Shown here: in pieces, positions 29,154 to 41,101 of the stretch
How the letters are laid out: every line of letters begins with the position of its first letter
How positions within the stretch are numbered: the first letter of the stretch is position 1
Assembly (NCBI RefSeq): GCF_900169085.1
Contig: NZ_LT821323.1
Coordinates: 868,001 to 932,000, forward strand
Reading direction: 5' to 3'
DNA from: Chlamydia suis
Lineage (GTDB): Bacteria; Chlamydiota; Chlamydiia; Chlamydiales; Chlamydiaceae
DNA length: 64,000 bases
The notes under the pieces: model-generated
The model's input: the letters and a program-made list of their open reading frames with translations, nothing else
Databases searched by the model: none
What the model was told of the DNA's origin: nothing
Made by a program: the position numbers and the translations under genes

Positions 29154-31628
29154 ATGAAGATGTACCAATTCATCTTTGGGAGCTGTTCGTGGTTTCTAAT
29201 AGGATGGGGAATATGCTTCGGAGTTGAGGCTCCTCGTTCTTTTGGGCATCAATGTGCGGATGTTCACAAAGCGATGCAAGAGGGGAAACCTCTTCTTCCT
29301 ATTTTCGATGCATTCATTAGGCGTATTCTAGATGAGGGCGCAGCTCTTTCCGAGAAAGAATGGGAGACAGCTGCATGGCTAATCTGTGAATATATACGTG
29401 GAAGCTTGAAACGCGGAGAACCGGACCTATGTACGGAACTTGTGAAGCCTTTGTTTTCCTTAGTTACAATGCCTCCAAACATAAAAGGGCGTATCCGGAT
29501 GGCCTGGCAAACGCTCAATCCCCAAGGAATCCCTTTAAAGGATTTAGTACATGCCCTGGAGAGCTGTAGCTGCCCCTCTTCTCCGCAGGATCACTTGTTG
29601 CTTTCCTTGTATAGTATGACTCTGCATAGCAGCTATGAGAATAAAAAAGCCGAGATTCTTTTTGCAAAAGATCAAAAAAATTATCAGGAAGCCTTACGTT
29701 TGTGTGAAGAGCTGCAAGAAAGCTTGGAAACAGGAAAGTGTTCTCCTCCACCAGCGGTATATGATGTAGAGAAGGCTTTTTTGCAAAAAATCTTGCTGGC
29801 TATGCAATGGGAAAAGGAAAAAGCTTTAGAAGGAGTTCCTCCCGCCCAAATGCTGTTAGCGTATTGTGCTGCAGAGGAGTGCTATGTACAAGCAGTAGAG
29901 CAATTAATCAAAAAAATAGAGGCTGGCATCTTGGAGAGATCTCAGGAAGTCGATGCCATTTTATTTTCGCACGCTTTAAGTAAATTACCTTGGGATGAGG
30001 CCCGAGGGGCGCATGAATTAGAAGTACTCATAGCTGGAGGCCAATATTTAGCTTCTAACTATGCTCAAAATGCCTACTTTTCTCTTCTTGAACTGTACTT
30101 TAAACAAGCTCGAATGCAAGAAATCGCACGTTTATTAGATTTTGGGAAGAGCGTTTTTGTTGAGTCGCATGGAAAATATCCAGAATACCTATTTTTTGTA
30201 GGAAAATATTGGTTTTGCTTAGGAAATTTCCCTCGTGCGGAGGAGGCTTTTTCTTCTGTCATTCAGTATGCTGATCGATTGGGAGTTTCTTTAGCGGAGT
30301 CTTATGAGTATTTGGGATGTTTAGCCTGTTACAAAAAGCAGTATGCTGCTGCTAAAAATTTTTTCCTTGTAGCTTACAAAGGCTGGGGAAGGGAAGCGGC
30401 TGGTATCGGATTACATTTATTAGCTGCTTTAAAAAAAAATCCAGCTCTTTGGCTCCAGACAAAAGAACATGTATCGCTATCTTTCTCTCATCAAGAGTTT
30501 TTGAAATGGATGGAAAAAAACTTTTCCTCTCAACAGGGGAGAGAGGGTTCTTCGTTTTTAAGAGTGCTGGAGAGCCCCTTCTCCTTATCTGAGGAGGAAT
30601 TTTATGGGTTGCTGCTTAGCGATATGATTAGTCGCTATCAGCGAGAGAATCTTTCCCTCTCTCCTATAAAGCAGCTTGTGTACGACCAATTAGATCAAGA
30701 AGTGAGATCCCGTTTAGCAGAAGTTTTAACAGGAACAGAGGATCTCGTTTTGAAGCGGAGGCTATCGTTATGGGGGGCTTTATATGATGGGGCTTTTGCT
30801 TCTTGGAGCGAAGCTCATCAAAACAAAACCTTTTTTGAGAAAACGATCCTTCTTTGTTTTTCTGCATTATACCAGAGCTCCTCTAGTGCGATACAGCAAA
30901 TAACCGAAGCCTTTTCCTCTGCACCATCTTTATGGCAATCCTCTTTAAGGATGGTATGGGCAATGTGTCATTCCAGCAAAGACCCTTTATCGAACGCGTA
31001 TCTGCAAGGAATTTCTGAACGGCCATGGGGAGACCGACTATATCTTCTACAATATCCACTGGAGCAGTATTTTGCTGCAGATACACAGATTCTGGAGTAT
31101 TTAACAAAATTTCCTGAGTTATTCCCACGCTCTCCCTTGTTACCTTTAGTCTATTATTTGCAGTCAAGAGCAGAGGAAGCCCCTATTAGAAAGGTCTCTT
31201 GGTTAGTGAAAGCTTTAGAGGCTTTTATTGAGAATTCTTTATCTGTGAAAGATATGAAGGCTTGGGCTCATTTATATTATGTAATCAAGATGGATTTAGC
31301 GGAGACCTACTTGTTCTTAGGTAAAAAGTCAGAATCGCGGATTCTTTTTGAAGAGATTAGAGAAGACTGGGAAAACCCGCATCATCCTTATGCAAAATTA
31401 ATAGATCAGCCTTGTATTCGGGTATCACTAGAAATGCGTTGGGTTTCCGGCCTCGCTCATACATATGACGCCCTGCAGGAAAAAGAGTGTCGGAATGCAC
31501 TGTTAATTAGCCATATTGAAAAACGATTGTTTCAGATGCGGCCAAGACAGGAATACATTGGGAAGATGTTAGCTGTAACGAGTTCTCTATGTAAGGAGCT
31601 GTTAGTCTCCGATTCGTCATATTCGTAA
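29154..31628 (+). CDS. Large exported helical-repeat (TPR-like) protein (CT744 homologue)
   Basis: The 824-residue protein begins with a signal peptide (MKMYQFIFGSCSWFLIGWGI, then CFGVEA). The rest is nearly all helical. A middle section, CLGNFPRAEEAFSSVIQYA then SLAESYEYLGCLACYKKQYA, reads like TPR repeats, and similar helix-turn-helix spacing occurs elsewhere. TPR proteins act as protein-interaction scaffolds, but no partner can be read. I recall homologues annotated as a CHLTR phosphoprotein. The distance to a possible SD (AAGGAT) is long. The last 12 bases overlap convergent hemG. Confidence 0.85.
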   Translation: MKMYQFIFGSCSWFLIGWGICFGVEAPRSFGHQCADVHKAMQEGKPLLPIFDAFIRRILDEGAALSEKEWETAAWLICEYIRGSLKRGEPDLCTELVKPLFSLVTMPPNIKGRIRMAWQTLNPQGIPLKDLVHALESCSCPSSPQDHLLLSLYSMTLHSSYENKKAEILFAKDQKNYQEALRLCEELQESLETGKCSPPPAVYDVEKAFLQKILLAMQWEKEKALEGVPPAQMLLAYCAAEECYVQAVEQLIKKIEAGILERSQEVDAILFSHALSKLPWDEARGAHELEVLIAGGQYLASNYAQNAYFSLLELYFKQARMQEIARLLDFGKSVFVESHGKYPEYLFFVGKYWFCLGNFPRAEEAFSSVIQYADRLGVSLAESYEYLGCLACYKKQYAAAKNFFLVAYKGWGREAAGIGLHLLAALKKNPALWLQTKEHVSLSFSHQEFLKWMEKNFSSQQGREGSSFLRVLESPFSLSEEEFYGLLLSDMISRYQRENLSLSPIKQLVYDQLDQEVRSRLAEVLTGTEDLVLKRRLSLWGALYDGAFASWSEAHQNKTFFEKTILLCFSALYQSSSSAIQQITEAFSSAPSLWQSSLRMVWAMCHSSKDPLSNAYLQGISERPWGDRLYLLQYPLEQYFAADTQILEYLTKFPELFPRSPLLPLVYYLQSRAEEAPIRKVSWLVKALEAFIENSLSVKDMKAWAHLYYVIKMDLAETYLFLGKKSESRILFEEIREDWENPHHPYAKLIDQPCIRVSLEMRWVSGLAHTYDALQEKECRNALLISHIEKRLFQMRPRQEYIGKMLAVTSSLCKELLVSDSSYS

Positions 31629-32891
31629 AGAAGCAATCGCTTCGTAAGCAGATGCTGTTGCTCGGTTTAGACCAGGCCCTGCAAAGTTCTGCCCCACAAT
31701 TTTTATGTTTTGGGGAAGTTTAGACAAAATCATTTGTCGTGATCGAATAAATCCCACATGATGTTGAGGAAGGCCTTCTCGAGGAGAGAACAGAGAGAAA
31801 GCCTGAGGAGGGGTATAAATTTGCAAATGTTCAGCAAGAGCCGCTAGAGAGAAGGCGTAAGCTTCTTCTTGGTGCCACCTCCCCTCTAAAAGGAGAGAGA
31901 GTATGGTATGCGGTTGCCCAGAATGAGGAAAGACTTCTGTGTTAAAAACAATACCTAATAAGGGAGGGGTATCTGCAAAAAGCATACCATACCCATGGGG
32001 GACGGGAAGCGAAGAATGCCACCCTAATGCTGCGCAGGATAGGTCCCAAGAGGAAGTTGTTTGCGTTAGGAGCTTAGATTCTGGGATTTCTTCTAAACAA
32101 GAAGAGAGATCTTGAACGGATCCGGCATAGACGAGGAGATCTCCCGTGATTTCTCCAGATGGGCACGAGAGAGAAAGTTTTCCATCAGCTAACTGACGAA
32201 TTTTGGTAACAGGCGTAGAAAAGTGCCATGTAGCTGGAAGCTTTTCTTGCAGGGTTTGGATTAGGGTGTCCATTCCTGTGCGTAAGGTAGCTAAATAAGG
32301 GGCTTTTCGATTGGTTCTAGGAAAGTCTTTGAGATAACTCCGCAATAAAGATCCTGTTTTTGCTTCTCGCCGACTTAATTCTGGGTAAGCCATTTGTGCC
32401 GAAAGAATATGACTGTGGCCAGCTCGAATAGCAAGACTTACCGGATTTAAGAGGTTTTTTCTTAATTTGGAGGAGCTGTGCCTTTTAAAAAACGCTTCTA
32501 CAGAACTATCTTGCTTATAAGGGCGAGCAAATAAATCCTTAATCAGGGTGAGAGGGAGATTCTGTTGAAGAATGGTCCAGGGAGAAAGTTTTCGCGTTTT
32601 GTTATTATAGTGAATAAATCTGTGTTTAGCTGCAGGAGAGTTATATACTAGCTCTCCTGTTAAACCTAAAGACTGGATGAGGTGGAGGGTATGTTTTCCA
32701 TCATGGGCCAAGGCAAAGCCTTTTGGCCCCATATTGAAAGAAAGACCTTTTTGTTTTTCGGTGATAATAAGCCCACCAGGGCGAGCTTCCTTTTCTAAAA
32801 TGGACAGGCGTATATGTGGAAAGCGTTTGTGTAGCCACCATGCTGCAGAAAGACCTGCAATACCAGACCCAACAATCAATGCATGTTTCAT
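31617..32891 (-). CDS. hemG: Protoporphyrinogen oxidase, HemY type
   Basis: The 424-residue FAD enzyme oxidises protoporphyrinogen (or coproporphyrinogen in the coproporphyrin route). The N-terminal Rossmann motif VGSGIAGLSAAWWL is at about 7-20, followed by LEKEARPGG. The C-terminal FAD loop is KIVGQNFAGPGLNRA. In sequence it is of the oxygen-dependent HemY class. The chlamydial gene name hemG is historical. Last gene of the alaS-mfd-hemE-hemN-hemG set; its start overlaps the hemN stop by 4 bp. C. trachomatis counterpart: CT745. Confidence 0.92.
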   Translation of the reverse strand: MKHALIVGSGIAGLSAAWWLHKRFPHIRLSILEKEARPGGLIITEKQKGLSFNMGPKGFALAHDGKHTLHLIQSLGLTGELVYNSPAAKHRFIHYNNKTRKLSPWTILQQNLPLTLIKDLFARPYKQDSSVEAFFKRHSSSKLRKNLLNPVSLAIRAGHSHILSAQMAYPELSRREAKTGSLLRSYLKDFPRTNRKAPYLATLRTGMDTLIQTLQEKLPATWHFSTPVTKIRQLADGKLSLSCPSGEITGDLLVYAGSVQDLSSCLEEIPESKLLTQTTSSWDLSCAALGWHSSLPVPHGYGMLFADTPPLLGIVFNTEVFPHSGQPHTILSLLLEGRWHQEEAYAFSLAALAEHLQIYTPPQAFSLFSPREGLPQHHVGFIRSRQMILSKLPQNIKIVGQNFAGPGLNRATASAYEAIASLRI

Positions 32892-34261
32892 ATAGATTTT
32901 GAAAAACGAGGTTTTTCTGTAACGGTCTTCAGAAAATAATCATCAAAAGCCGTGGCAATGACTCGTACGAAAAGTTCTCCAAGAGGGGTTACTTGTAAGG
33001 AAGAGGAGTCTTGACGGATGAGTCCGGCACTCTCCATCCCGCATAGCCGATCATAGCTATCAGCGAAGTATAGATCAAATCGTTCATGAAAACGTTGTTC
33101 AAACTCCAGTTTGGATAAAGAAAAGGAACACATGAGGGTATGAATGACCCACTTACGGATTTTATCATCTTGAGAAAGGATCTTCCCTTTTACAGTAGCA
33201 AGTTTTCCAGAGAGAATAGTTGTAGAGTATTCCCGAATATCTTTAGCATTTTGTAGATAGATTCCTCGAATGAAGCTGGTTGCTGATAGGCCAAATCCCA
33301 AAAGATCTTCTTCAGGAGGAAGAGAATAGCCCTGAAAATTGCGAATAAGGGTTTTGTTTTTAAGGGCAAGAGTTAAGGGATCATTGGGTAGAGAAAAATG
33401 ATCTAAGCCAATAGCATGATATCCTTCCTGGATCAGGGTATGGCGAGATTGAGAGTATATCGCAAATTTCTCTTCCATAGAGGGAAGATCTTTGGCTCGT
33501 AAAGCTTTTTGATGAGGTTTCGCCCAGGGGACGTGGGCAAAGGAGAAAAGAGCCAAACGATCGGGGCGCATTTCTAAGATATGTTGAATCGTTTGTTTAA
33601 AGCTCGCTTGCGTTTGTTTAGGTAGACCATAAATAAGATCGATATTGATGCCTGTGAATTTTAGCTCTCGAAACAGGTTATAGGCCAAGAGCGATTCTTC
33701 ATAGGATTGGCGTCTGCGGACAGCTTCTTGAACTTCCCATTGTGTATCCTGAATTCCTAAACTCACGCGATTAAATCCAAGTTGGTGAAGAAACTTGGGC
33801 TTATCCGGATCTGGTCTTAGGCTTCGGGGATCAAATTCAATAGCAAGCTCTTCGATATTAGAAAGATCAAAAAAAAGCTGTATGTGAGTAAATAGATGTT
33901 CGAATTGTGCTCGCGATAGCCGACTAGGAGTTCCTCCTCCAAAATGAATTCTAGAGACCTTTTTTTTCTCTCCTAATAAAGAGAAAACGAGTCGCATTTC
34001 CTGGATCAAAGTTTCTATGTACTGATCTACTATTTCCTCTTTTCTATTTAAGACAACGGCACATCCACAATACAGGCACATAGATTGGCAAAAGGGAATA
34101 TGGAAGTATAAAGAAAGGGGGGAGCTCTCTTTAGCCAGGTTTTTTAGGGCTATATAACCATAATCGGAGGAAGCTTCCCAATCCACGATAGTGGGATAGC
34201 TCGTGTAGCGGGGAGCTGGTTGGTGAAGTCCCTTTAAGAAGTTGAAATTGATGTTAAACAT
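32888..34261 (-). CDS. hemN: Oxygen-independent coproporphyrinogen III dehydrogenase
   Basis: The 457-residue radical SAM enzyme decarboxylates coproporphyrinogen III without O2. The cluster motif FCQSMCLYCGC has Cys58, Cys62 and Cys65, with an extra Cys67 as in true HemN. IHFGGGTPSRLS and the GYGLPKQT-like DLIYGLPKQT segment follow. The extra Cys and length separate it from HemW. It fits an anaerobic or microaerobic lifestyle. The start overlaps hemE's 3' end by 28 bp. Confidence 0.94.
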   Translation of the reverse strand: MFNINFNFLKGLHQPAPRYTSYPTIVDWEASSDYGYIALKNLAKESSPLSLYFHIPFCQSMCLYCGCAVVLNRKEEIVDQYIETLIQEMRLVFSLLGEKKKVSRIHFGGGTPSRLSRAQFEHLFTHIQLFFDLSNIEELAIEFDPRSLRPDPDKPKFLHQLGFNRVSLGIQDTQWEVQEAVRRRQSYEESLLAYNLFRELKFTGINIDLIYGLPKQTQASFKQTIQHILEMRPDRLALFSFAHVPWAKPHQKALRAKDLPSMEEKFAIYSQSRHTLIQEGYHAIGLDHFSLPNDPLTLALKNKTLIRNFQGYSLPPEEDLLGFGLSATSFIRGIYLQNAKDIREYSTTILSGKLATVKGKILSQDDKIRKWVIHTLMCSFSLSKLEFEQRFHERFDLYFADSYDRLCGMESAGLIRQDSSSLQVTPLGELFVRVIATAFDDYFLKTVTEKPRFSKSI

Positions 34262-35238
34262 GATACGACAGCCTGTACATTTTCTAATGGCGTTTGAGGC
34301 AAGATACCATGCCCCAAATTGAAAATATAATGGGATTGCTCTTTTAAAGGAGCAAGATAGGCTTCGAGATGTTTTATCAGCATATCCTGAGGAAGAAGCA
34401 GGAAAGCTGGATCAAAATTTCCCTGAATAGAGCCGGGATTTCCTAGCTGGCGATAGACTTCTGGAAGTTCTACATGATAATCAGGATGCAGGGTATCGGC
34501 TCCTGTCGCATATAAAGATAAAAATTCTTGATAAAAGCATCGACAGAATAGGCTGACAGGTGGATTGCTGTCCTGTTTGATTTGTCGAATGAGCTTAGTA
34601 TTAGGAGCAACTACATATTTTGAAAATAGACTGGGAGGTAATCGTAAGCTAGAAGATTCAAAAAGTTGCACAGCTGAAGCTCCCGCCTGGACTTGTAATT
34701 GGAGGTAAACAGCGGTTCCTTTAATGATCTCATCTAATAAGGTTTGGAATCTATCGGGATACCGATAAAGGAATGCCATTGTTTTGGAACAGTCTTTGGA
34801 GGCCCCTCCTTCAAGTAGATAACTAGCGAGAGTAAACGGGGAGGCTGCAAAGGCGATTAGAGGAACAGTCAGACGTTTTGTTAATTGTTGAATAGCCTCA
34901 AGTAAAAATGAGAAAACAGCGAGAGGTTCTTTGGTGAACACCAGGGGCTGTTGGGGAGAATAAACAATTTCCGGACCAGGGGCAAATTGATACTCTACAG
35001 CGAACCCTTCTAGAATAGAGAGGATATCAGCAAAAACAATGGCTGCATCGACGCCCAATAAAGATGGGCCTAATAGGGTGGCTTCTACAATAGACTCGGT
35101 ATCTAAAAAAACTTCTTTTAGAGGGCGATTTTTTTTGAGCTCTTGGTATTGAGGCATATATCGACCCACCTGACGAAGGAGCCATACTGGGGGGCGCTGC
35201 TGATTGTAAGGAGCGATAGCCTCATAAAAACCTACCAT
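34234..35238 (-). CDS. hemE: Uroporphyrinogen decarboxylase
   Basis: The 334-residue enzyme removes four carboxyls from uroporphyrinogen III. The signature PVWLLRQVGRYMPQYQE lies at residues 17-33. Other conserved stretches include VDAAIVFADILSI and GNFDPAFLL. ATG 35238 is preceded by GAGAGGA and chosen over ATG 35253, which overlaps the mfd stop (TAATG) and could be used by coupling. Middle gene of the operon. Confidence 0.93.
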   Translation of the reverse strand: MVGFYEAIAPYNQQRPPVWLLRQVGRYMPQYQELKKNRPLKEVFLDTESIVEATLLGPSLLGVDAAIVFADILSILEGFAVEYQFAPGPEIVYSPQQPLVFTKEPLAVFSFLLEAIQQLTKRLTVPLIAFAASPFTLASYLLEGGASKDCSKTMAFLYRYPDRFQTLLDEIIKGTAVYLQLQVQAGASAVQLFESSSLRLPPSLFSKYVVAPNTKLIRQIKQDSNPPVSLFCRCFYQEFLSLYATGADTLHPDYHVELPEVYRQLGNPGSIQGNFDPAFLLLPQDMLIKHLEAYLAPLKEQSHYIFNLGHGILPQTPLENVQAVVSCLTSISTS

Positions 35239-35252
35239 AAAATCCTCTCCCA

Positions 35253-38200
35253 TTAGTGTTGTTTAGGAAAAGCTTTTTCTATCGATTCTTGGACCTCTTT
35301 CACTAACAGTTCGGGTGTTGGTGAGAGCGAGTAAGGTAATGTTTTTTGAATGTGTTTGTCTTTATCGTGATATTGCTGGATGTATAAAGCATTTCCTGTC
35401 CCCTTAATGCTCGAAAGATGGTAGTTTAGAGCAATTAAACGAATCTGCGCTAAGGCCAACAGCCAATGTACGGCGTCGGGTAAAGGCCCAAATCTATCTA
35501 AAAGTTCTTCTTCTATAGCTTCTAACTCTTCTTTAGATTCCGCATTCCCAATTTTTTGATAAAACTCGATGCGCATAGAAGCTAGGTCTATATAGTCTTC
35601 TGGAATCCGTGAAGGATAAGGAAATTCAATTTTTACATCGTCGTGGAAAAGCATAGGTTTCTGCTTATGCTTCAGGGCGGCGACAGCTTTTTTCAGTAAT
35701 TTGCAATAAAGGTTAAAGCCCACAGCACTAATGTGACCAGACTGATCCGTTCCTAAAATATTCCCCGCTCCGCGGATTTCTAAGTCATGAAGTGCGATTT
35801 TCATCCCTCCGCCATATTCTTGCTTATTCAGAGCCTCCAAGCGTTTAGAGGCTGGACCTGAGAGGCGGTCTAAATGGGGAACAAGAAAATAGCAGTACGC
35901 TTTTTTGTTCCAACGCCCAACACGTCCTTTCATTTGATATAAATCGGCCATCCCGAATTTATCTGCATGATCGATTAAAATGGTATTGGCATTAGGAATA
36001 TCGATACCATTTTCGATCAGCGCGGTCGCGACAAGAACATTAGTTTGTTGGGTTTTAAACTTGTGAAAAATACTAGCGAGCTCATCCGAGTGCATTTGTC
36101 CATGTGCAATACCAATACGGGCTTCCGGAATTAAAGTCCGAATGGTTTCTCCTAAACGAAAAATACTTTCGATTCGATTATGAATAACGTAAACCTGCCC
36201 TCCCCGCAGAAGTTCATGTCGTATCGCTGCGGATAAAGTTTCTTCGGAATGCTCCATGACAAAAGTGCTCACAGGCAGCCTGTCTAGGGGAGGCATTGTA
36301 ATAAGGGATAGGTCTCTTGCTCCAGATAAGGAAAGATATAAGGTGCGCGGAATGGGAGTGGCAGAAACGGTAAGGCAATCTATAGTAGGATAGCGTTCTT
36401 TTAGAGCGTCCTTAGCTTTCACTCCAAAGCGTTGTTCCTCATCAATAATGAGCAGCCCGGGATTATGAAATTCAATGGCTTTATTAATGACTTTATGGGT
36501 GCCGATTAAGATATCAATTTTCCCTTGAGCAATATCTTCTAAGGTTTTCTTCATAGCTTTCCCTTGTGAAAATCGGGAAAGCATGCCAATGGTGATGGGA
36601 AGCCCAGCCATCCGCTGGGAAAACGTTTCAAAATGTTGGTTAGCTAGGATTGTTGTAGGGACCATAACGATCACCTGCTTTTGGCCATCACACACAGCCT
36701 TTACCGCTGCTCGCATGATGATCTCGGTCTTTCCAAATCCAGCATCCCCGCAGATAAGGCGATCCATGAGTTTATCGGACATCATATCTGCGTAGATTTG
36801 ATCAATAGCTTTGAGCTGGTCGGGGGTTTCTTCATAGGGGAAACTTTCAGCAAACTTGATAACCTCTTCCCCATGAGGAGGATATATGAACGAGTTTGCT
36901 GTAGAACGTTGAGCCTCCATCTGAATCAGCTTTTCTGCATAAAGGATCACAGATTTTTCGGAAAGCTCTCGGGATCGTCTCCACTTTGCTCCATTGAGAT
37001 GATGTAGATCGGGAGCTTTTTCTGAAGCGCCAACATAGCGAGAAATGAGATAAGATTGGTCTGAAGGGACATACAGCCGAGCTCGATCCGCATACTCTAA
37101 AACCAAATAATCGGTTTCAATATTGAGGTGATTTGGCTTTTTTTCTATGCCGATAAATTTCCCAATGCCGTTATGCAAATGAACAACAGTCTCTCCCGGG
37201 ACAGGAACATACACTTCCTCCGTCGTAGTAGAGAAATAGTTGCGCTGTTTTTGTCTGCGAAGGACCTTGCTGGCGGTAAATTCTGAAAGAGAAATCGCAG
37301 CGAATCTAGACTCTACCAAAGCAAAACTAGAAGAAAGAGTTTTTGGATAGTCATAAATTTGCGAATCTTTGATTAAGGTTCCTGCGAGATCGTGCGCCTC
37401 TTTTAAAGATTTGGCATTGGGACTATACAAGGCTAAGGAGATAGAGCTTCCAGTGCAAAAATCTTGGAAAGTTTTTAGAAACGCGAGCAAAGGGTTTGGT
37501 TCTTGGCTTGTTTCTATGAGTGCAGAGGGATAGACAAAGGGTAAAGAAACTCTTTGGATAGCGATCTTTTCATGAAAAACTTCTAGAGCGAGCCCGGTAT
37601 CCTTGTTGGAAAGAATGTTAGGAAATACATTTTCTTCAAAAAATAACGGGGTAGATGCGTGAAGTATTTTTCGGCATAAATCCTGAATAGGCAGAAAGCG
37701 CTTTGGAAGTGAGGATAAGATCCCTGCGATGTCTGAGAAATTGTCTTCTAGAGAGGAGATTCCATCGAAGATGCAAAGGGGGAAAGCCTCGAAATAATCT
37801 AAAAGAGAATGGGATAATTTATCTGTGGGGATGATAGCTGTAGCAGGAGAAAGCGTAATCTGTGAAAGCTTCCCTGTGGACAGTTGATCAGAAGGATTGT
37901 AAGCCCGAATAGACGCAATGCGATCTCCCCAAAATTCTATACGGAAAGGTTCTGGAGAGGAGAGAGGGAAAATATCTACAATCCCTCCTCGAAAAGCAAA
38001 ATCCCCTTTTTCTCGGGCCAAGGCTTCATGCCGATACCCCAGATTTTTACAAAGATCTAATAGGGTATCTGGATCGAGCTCTTCGCCTACTCGAAGTTCG
38101 AGATGATCTTGTATCAAGGATTCTGGAGAAGGAGTCCTTTCTAGCAAAGCTTTTAATGTTGTAATGCAGATAACCGGAGTCTGCTGTTTCTGAAGAGAGT

Positions 38201-38498
38201 ACAGAATGTGATCCCTTTTCCCTACAGCATCGATGTTTACCAGCTTAGGAGATAAATCTATCTCCGAGGCTGGGAATTCAAGAGGAGCCTCTTTAAGGAG
38301 AGTAGAGAGGTCCTCAAATACATCATCGAGCTTCGTGGGCGTCGTTATCACAACGATAGAACGGCGAAGCTCTTTGAACAGTTTCGCTATAACAAAAGAC
38401 CTAGCTCCCGAGTGAAGATTTTCCACCAGAAGAGGGAGCTTAGTGTTTTTTAACGAAAGGAAACTAGAAAAATTTATACCAGTCGGGTCGAAATCCAT
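35253..38498 (-). CDS. mfd: Transcription-repair coupling factor Mfd
   Basis: The 1081-residue translocase displaces stalled RNA polymerase and recruits UvrA. The N-terminal UvrB-like part is residues 1-350. The RNA polymerase interaction domain has [20 protein letters not shown]. The SF2 motor follows: GDAGFGKTE (Walker A) near 583, DEEQRFG near 686, and [19 protein letters not shown]. The C-terminal UvrA-binding domain follows. It is slightly shorter than E. coli Mfd. The start overlaps the alaS 3' end by 25 bp; the stop overlaps a hemE start codon. Confidence 0.96.
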   Translation of the reverse strand: MDFDPTGINFSSFLSLKNTKLPLLVENLHSGARSFVIAKLFKELRRSIVVITTPTKLDDVFEDLSTLLKEAPLEFPASEIDLSPKLVNIDAVGKRDHILYSLQKQQTPVICITTLKALLERTPSPESLIQDHLELRVGEELDPDTLLDLCKNLGYRHEALAREKGDFAFRGGIVDIFPLSSPEPFRIEFWGDRIASIRAYNPSDQLSTGKLSQITLSPATAIIPTDKLSHSLLDYFEAFPLCIFDGISSLEDNFSDIAGILSSLPKRFLPIQDLCRKILHASTPLFFEENVFPNILSNKDTGLALEVFHEKIAIQRVSLPFVYPSALIETSQEPNPLLAFLKTFQDFCTGSSISLALYSPNAKSLKEAHDLAGTLIKDSQIYDYPKTLSSSFALVESRFAAISLSEFTASKVLRRQKQRNYFSTTTEEVYVPVPGETVVHLHNGIGKFIGIEKKPNHLNIETDYLVLEYADRARLYVPSDQSYLISRYVGASEKAPDLHHLNGAKWRRSRELSEKSVILYAEKLIQMEAQRSTANSFIYPPHGEEVIKFAESFPYEETPDQLKAIDQIYADMMSDKLMDRLICGDAGFGKTEIIMRAAVKAVCDGQKQVIVMVPTTILANQHFETFSQRMAGLPITIGMLSRFSQGKAMKKTLEDIAQGKIDILIGTHKVINKAIEFHNPGLLIIDEEQRFGVKAKDALKERYPTIDCLTVSATPIPRTLYLSLSGARDLSLITMPPLDRLPVSTFVMEHSEETLSAAIRHELLRGGQVYVIHNRIESIFRLGETIRTLIPEARIGIAHGQMHSDELASIFHKFKTQQTNVLVATALIENGIDIPNANTILIDHADKFGMADLYQMKGRVGRWNKKAYCYFLVPHLDRLSGPASKRLEALNKQEYGGGMKIALHDLEIRGAGNILGTDQSGHISAVGFNLYCKLLKKAVAALKHKQKPMLFHDDVKIEFPYPSRIPEDYIDLASMRIEFYQKIGNAESKEELEAIEEELLDRFGPLPDAVHWLLALAQIRLIALNYHLSSIKGTGNALYIQQYHDKDKHIQKTLPYSLSPTPELLVKEVQESIEKAFPKQH

Positions 38499-41101
38499 TG
38501 TCTTAAAGTTTTGTTAAGAACCTCTATTGGGGGCAATTCTTTGGAACTGCCTTGAGCAGAAATTGCTTTCCCGCCACAACGGCCTCCGTAAGGAGCGAGC
38601 AGCTCCTCAAGCAAGGTTTGTGCGTGAATACCTCGTTTTATCAAATCATCAGAAACTCGGATTAGGACGATATAGCGACCGCTCTTCTCCGTCACCCATA
38701 AAGAAATGCAGTTAGCAGGGATTTCTTTATGCAAGGCATTGGCATATTGTTGTATTCTCTGTCCTTCTTCCTCTGTCAAAAGATATCCCAGATAGAGAGT
38801 TTCATCGATTTTGTCACAGGCTGGTAAGAGGCTTTTTACATGCTGTTGGACAAGCTGGTTCTCCAAATCTGCAACTTGTTTAGCTAACTCTCTTTTTTCT
38901 TCTATAACATTGCGAATTTTAACAAGGATCTGATCTTTAGGGGATTGAATAACAGAGGCTATTTCGTTAAGATCAGCGTCTTGCTCGCGAGCAAGAGCCT
39001 CTGCATCTTCTCCTGTTGTTGCCTCTATACGGCGTATTCCCGTTGCCACTGCATGTTCTTTTGTGATTCTGAAATATCCGATGTCTCCCGTTGCTTGAGC
39101 ATGAGTTCCTCCACACAGTTCGTGAGAAAATCCGGCAGAAACAACGCGGACAACATCCCCGTATTTATCTCCAAAAAATTGTTTGATCTCAGAAGAACTC
39201 TTTACATCCGAGTATAGAGCTTCACGAATCGTTACCGGGTCATTCTCTCGAATTTTTTCGTTGACAATCGTTTCTATTGCCAAAAGATCCTCTGGAGAAA
39301 GAGCTTTATTATGGGTAAAATCTAAACGAATTTTTTTAGAGTCTACATAGGATCCTGCTTGGCGAATATGCTCCCCAAGAGTGATTTCAAGAGCTTTGTG
39401 TAAAAGATGACACCCAGTGTGGTTGTTAGCTATTTTTTTTCGGAGGTTTTGGTTTACTTGTGCCGTGACAGCCATTGTTGTTTGTAAGCTGCCTTGAGAA
39501 AGTTTTCCATGATGGACAATTAATCCGGCTTTCGGGGTTGTTGTATGGGAAACTAAGAAGGTCCCGGACTCACAAAAGATTTCTCCGGAATCTCCAATTT
39601 GGCCTCCCTTTTCTGCATAAAAAGGAGTGGTGCGTAGAATGATGGCCCCTTCCTCTCCTTCTTCTAAGGTTGTTGCTATTTCATTATACTTAACAATCCC
39701 TTCGATGAAGGTATCGCAGGAAAGCATGTGATATCCCACAAATTCGGATGTGTTGGTTGGATCTAAATCCAGGAAAATCGAATTGCTATCACTCGTAGTT
39801 TTTGCAGTGTTTTTTCGGGAGCGCTCTTTCGCTTCCATTTCCAATTTTTCGAAAGTCTCCATGTCTACTGTGTAGTCATGGTCTTTCGCTAAAAGGGCTA
39901 TTTCATCGATAGGAAGTCCATAGGTATCTTTAAGTTTAAAAGCATCCTCCCCAGAAATTTTTGCTGAAGAAGCAGAAGATTTTAACACTTGCTGAAGAAG
40001 GTTCCCTCCTCGTTGTAAGGTTTTGAAGAAATGTTCTTCTTCTGTAGTGAGAACTTCTTGAATCTGTGTTTCAGATGCTTGCAGTTCGGGATAAGCTTCT
40101 CCCATCGTCTCTATCAATGAAGGCACCACTTCGGCAAGAAATGGGCGATGGAAGCCTAGGCGTTTTCCATAATTTACTGCGCGACGAAGAATTTTTCTTA
40201 AAACATACCCACGCTCTGTGTTCCCCGGTAAAAGTCCATCAGCTATAGCAAAAGAAAGAGAGCGGATATGATCGGCTATAACTCGGAACGCTGCTCCTTT
40301 GGCCTCCGTTGGAGAGTATGTTGTTCCAGATAAGTTTTCGACTTTAGCAATAAGATGTCTTAGAACATCTGCTTCAAAAACGGTTTCTGTTTCAGCCAAT
40401 AAGGAGACTAACCGTTCTAATCCTGCGCCGGTATCAACACATTTTTTTTGTAAAGCTAGAAGAGTCCCGTCAGAAGCTCTGTTAAATTCCATGAATACTA
40501 AATTCCAGTATTCCAAAAACCGTTCTCCATCGACATCTTCCAGAGGAGAGGTTGCTTTTCCAAATTTTTCTCCTCGATCGAACAAAAGTTCGGAACAGAA
40601 CCCGCAGGGCCCCGTATCTGCCATGCTCCAGAAATTATCTTTATCCGTTAATCGGAAAATTTTATCCGTGGGCAAATATTTTTCCCACAAAGCGAAAGCT
40701 TCGTCATCTTTTTCGTGTACGGTGGCATAGATGAAATCGGGATCAAAATTAAAAATAGAAAGAGACACCTCCCAAGCAAAAGAAATGGCGTCCTGTTTAA
40801 AGTAATCGCCGAAAGAAAAATTCCCTAACATTTCAAAGAAGGTAAGATGTCGGGATGTATGCCCAACATTTTCCAGGTCATTATGTTTTCCCCCAGCCCG
40901 AATACATTTCTGCGAAGTTGTCGCTCTTGTGTAGCTGGTTTGCTCTTTTCCTAAAAAAATATTCTTGAATTGGTTCATTCCCGCGTTTGTGAAAAGAATA
41001 GAAGGATCGTTGTGCGGGAAAACAGGAGAGGAGGCAACGGGAGTGTGGTTCCGGTTAGCATAGAATTTTAGAAAGTTGGATCGCAGAGTATTACTCAACA
41101 T
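38474..41101 (-). CDS. alaS: Alanyl-tRNA synthetase
   Basis: The 875-residue class II enzyme charges tRNA-Ala and clears misacylated tRNA. The N-terminal catalytic domain contains [20 protein letters not shown] and [16 protein letters not shown]. The editing-domain zinc sites are HTGCH near 559 and CGGTH near 661. The C-terminal coiled coil and C-Ala domain complete it. Length is normal. It is the first gene of the minus-strand alaS-mfd-hemE-hemN-hemG run. Confidence 0.97.
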   Translation of the reverse strand: MLSNTLRSNFLKFYANRNHTPVASSPVFPHNDPSILFTNAGMNQFKNIFLGKEQTSYTRATTSQKCIRAGGKHNDLENVGHTSRHLTFFEMLGNFSFGDYFKQDAISFAWEVSLSIFNFDPDFIYATVHEKDDEAFALWEKYLPTDKIFRLTDKDNFWSMADTGPCGFCSELLFDRGEKFGKATSPLEDVDGERFLEYWNLVFMEFNRASDGTLLALQKKCVDTGAGLERLVSLLAETETVFEADVLRHLIAKVENLSGTTYSPTEAKGAAFRVIADHIRSLSFAIADGLLPGNTERGYVLRKILRRAVNYGKRLGFHRPFLAEVVPSLIETMGEAYPELQASETQIQEVLTTEEEHFFKTLQRGGNLLQQVLKSSASSAKISGEDAFKLKDTYGLPIDEIALLAKDHDYTVDMETFEKLEMEAKERSRKNTAKTTSDSNSIFLDLDPTNTSEFVGYHMLSCDTFIEGIVKYNEIATTLEEGEEGAIILRTTPFYAEKGGQIGDSGEIFCESGTFLVSHTTTPKAGLIVHHGKLSQGSLQTTMAVTAQVNQNLRKKIANNHTGCHLLHKALEITLGEHIRQAGSYVDSKKIRLDFTHNKALSPEDLLAIETIVNEKIRENDPVTIREALYSDVKSSSEIKQFFGDKYGDVVRVVSAGFSHELCGGTHAQATGDIGYFRITKEHAVATGIRRIEATTGEDAEALAREQDADLNEIASVIQSPKDQILVKIRNVIEEKRELAKQVADLENQLVQQHVKSLLPACDKIDETLYLGYLLTEEEGQRIQQYANALHKEIPANCISLWVTEKSGRYIVLIRVSDDLIKRGIHAQTLLEELLAPYGGRCGGKAISAQGSSKELPPIEVLNKTLRQWISTRLV

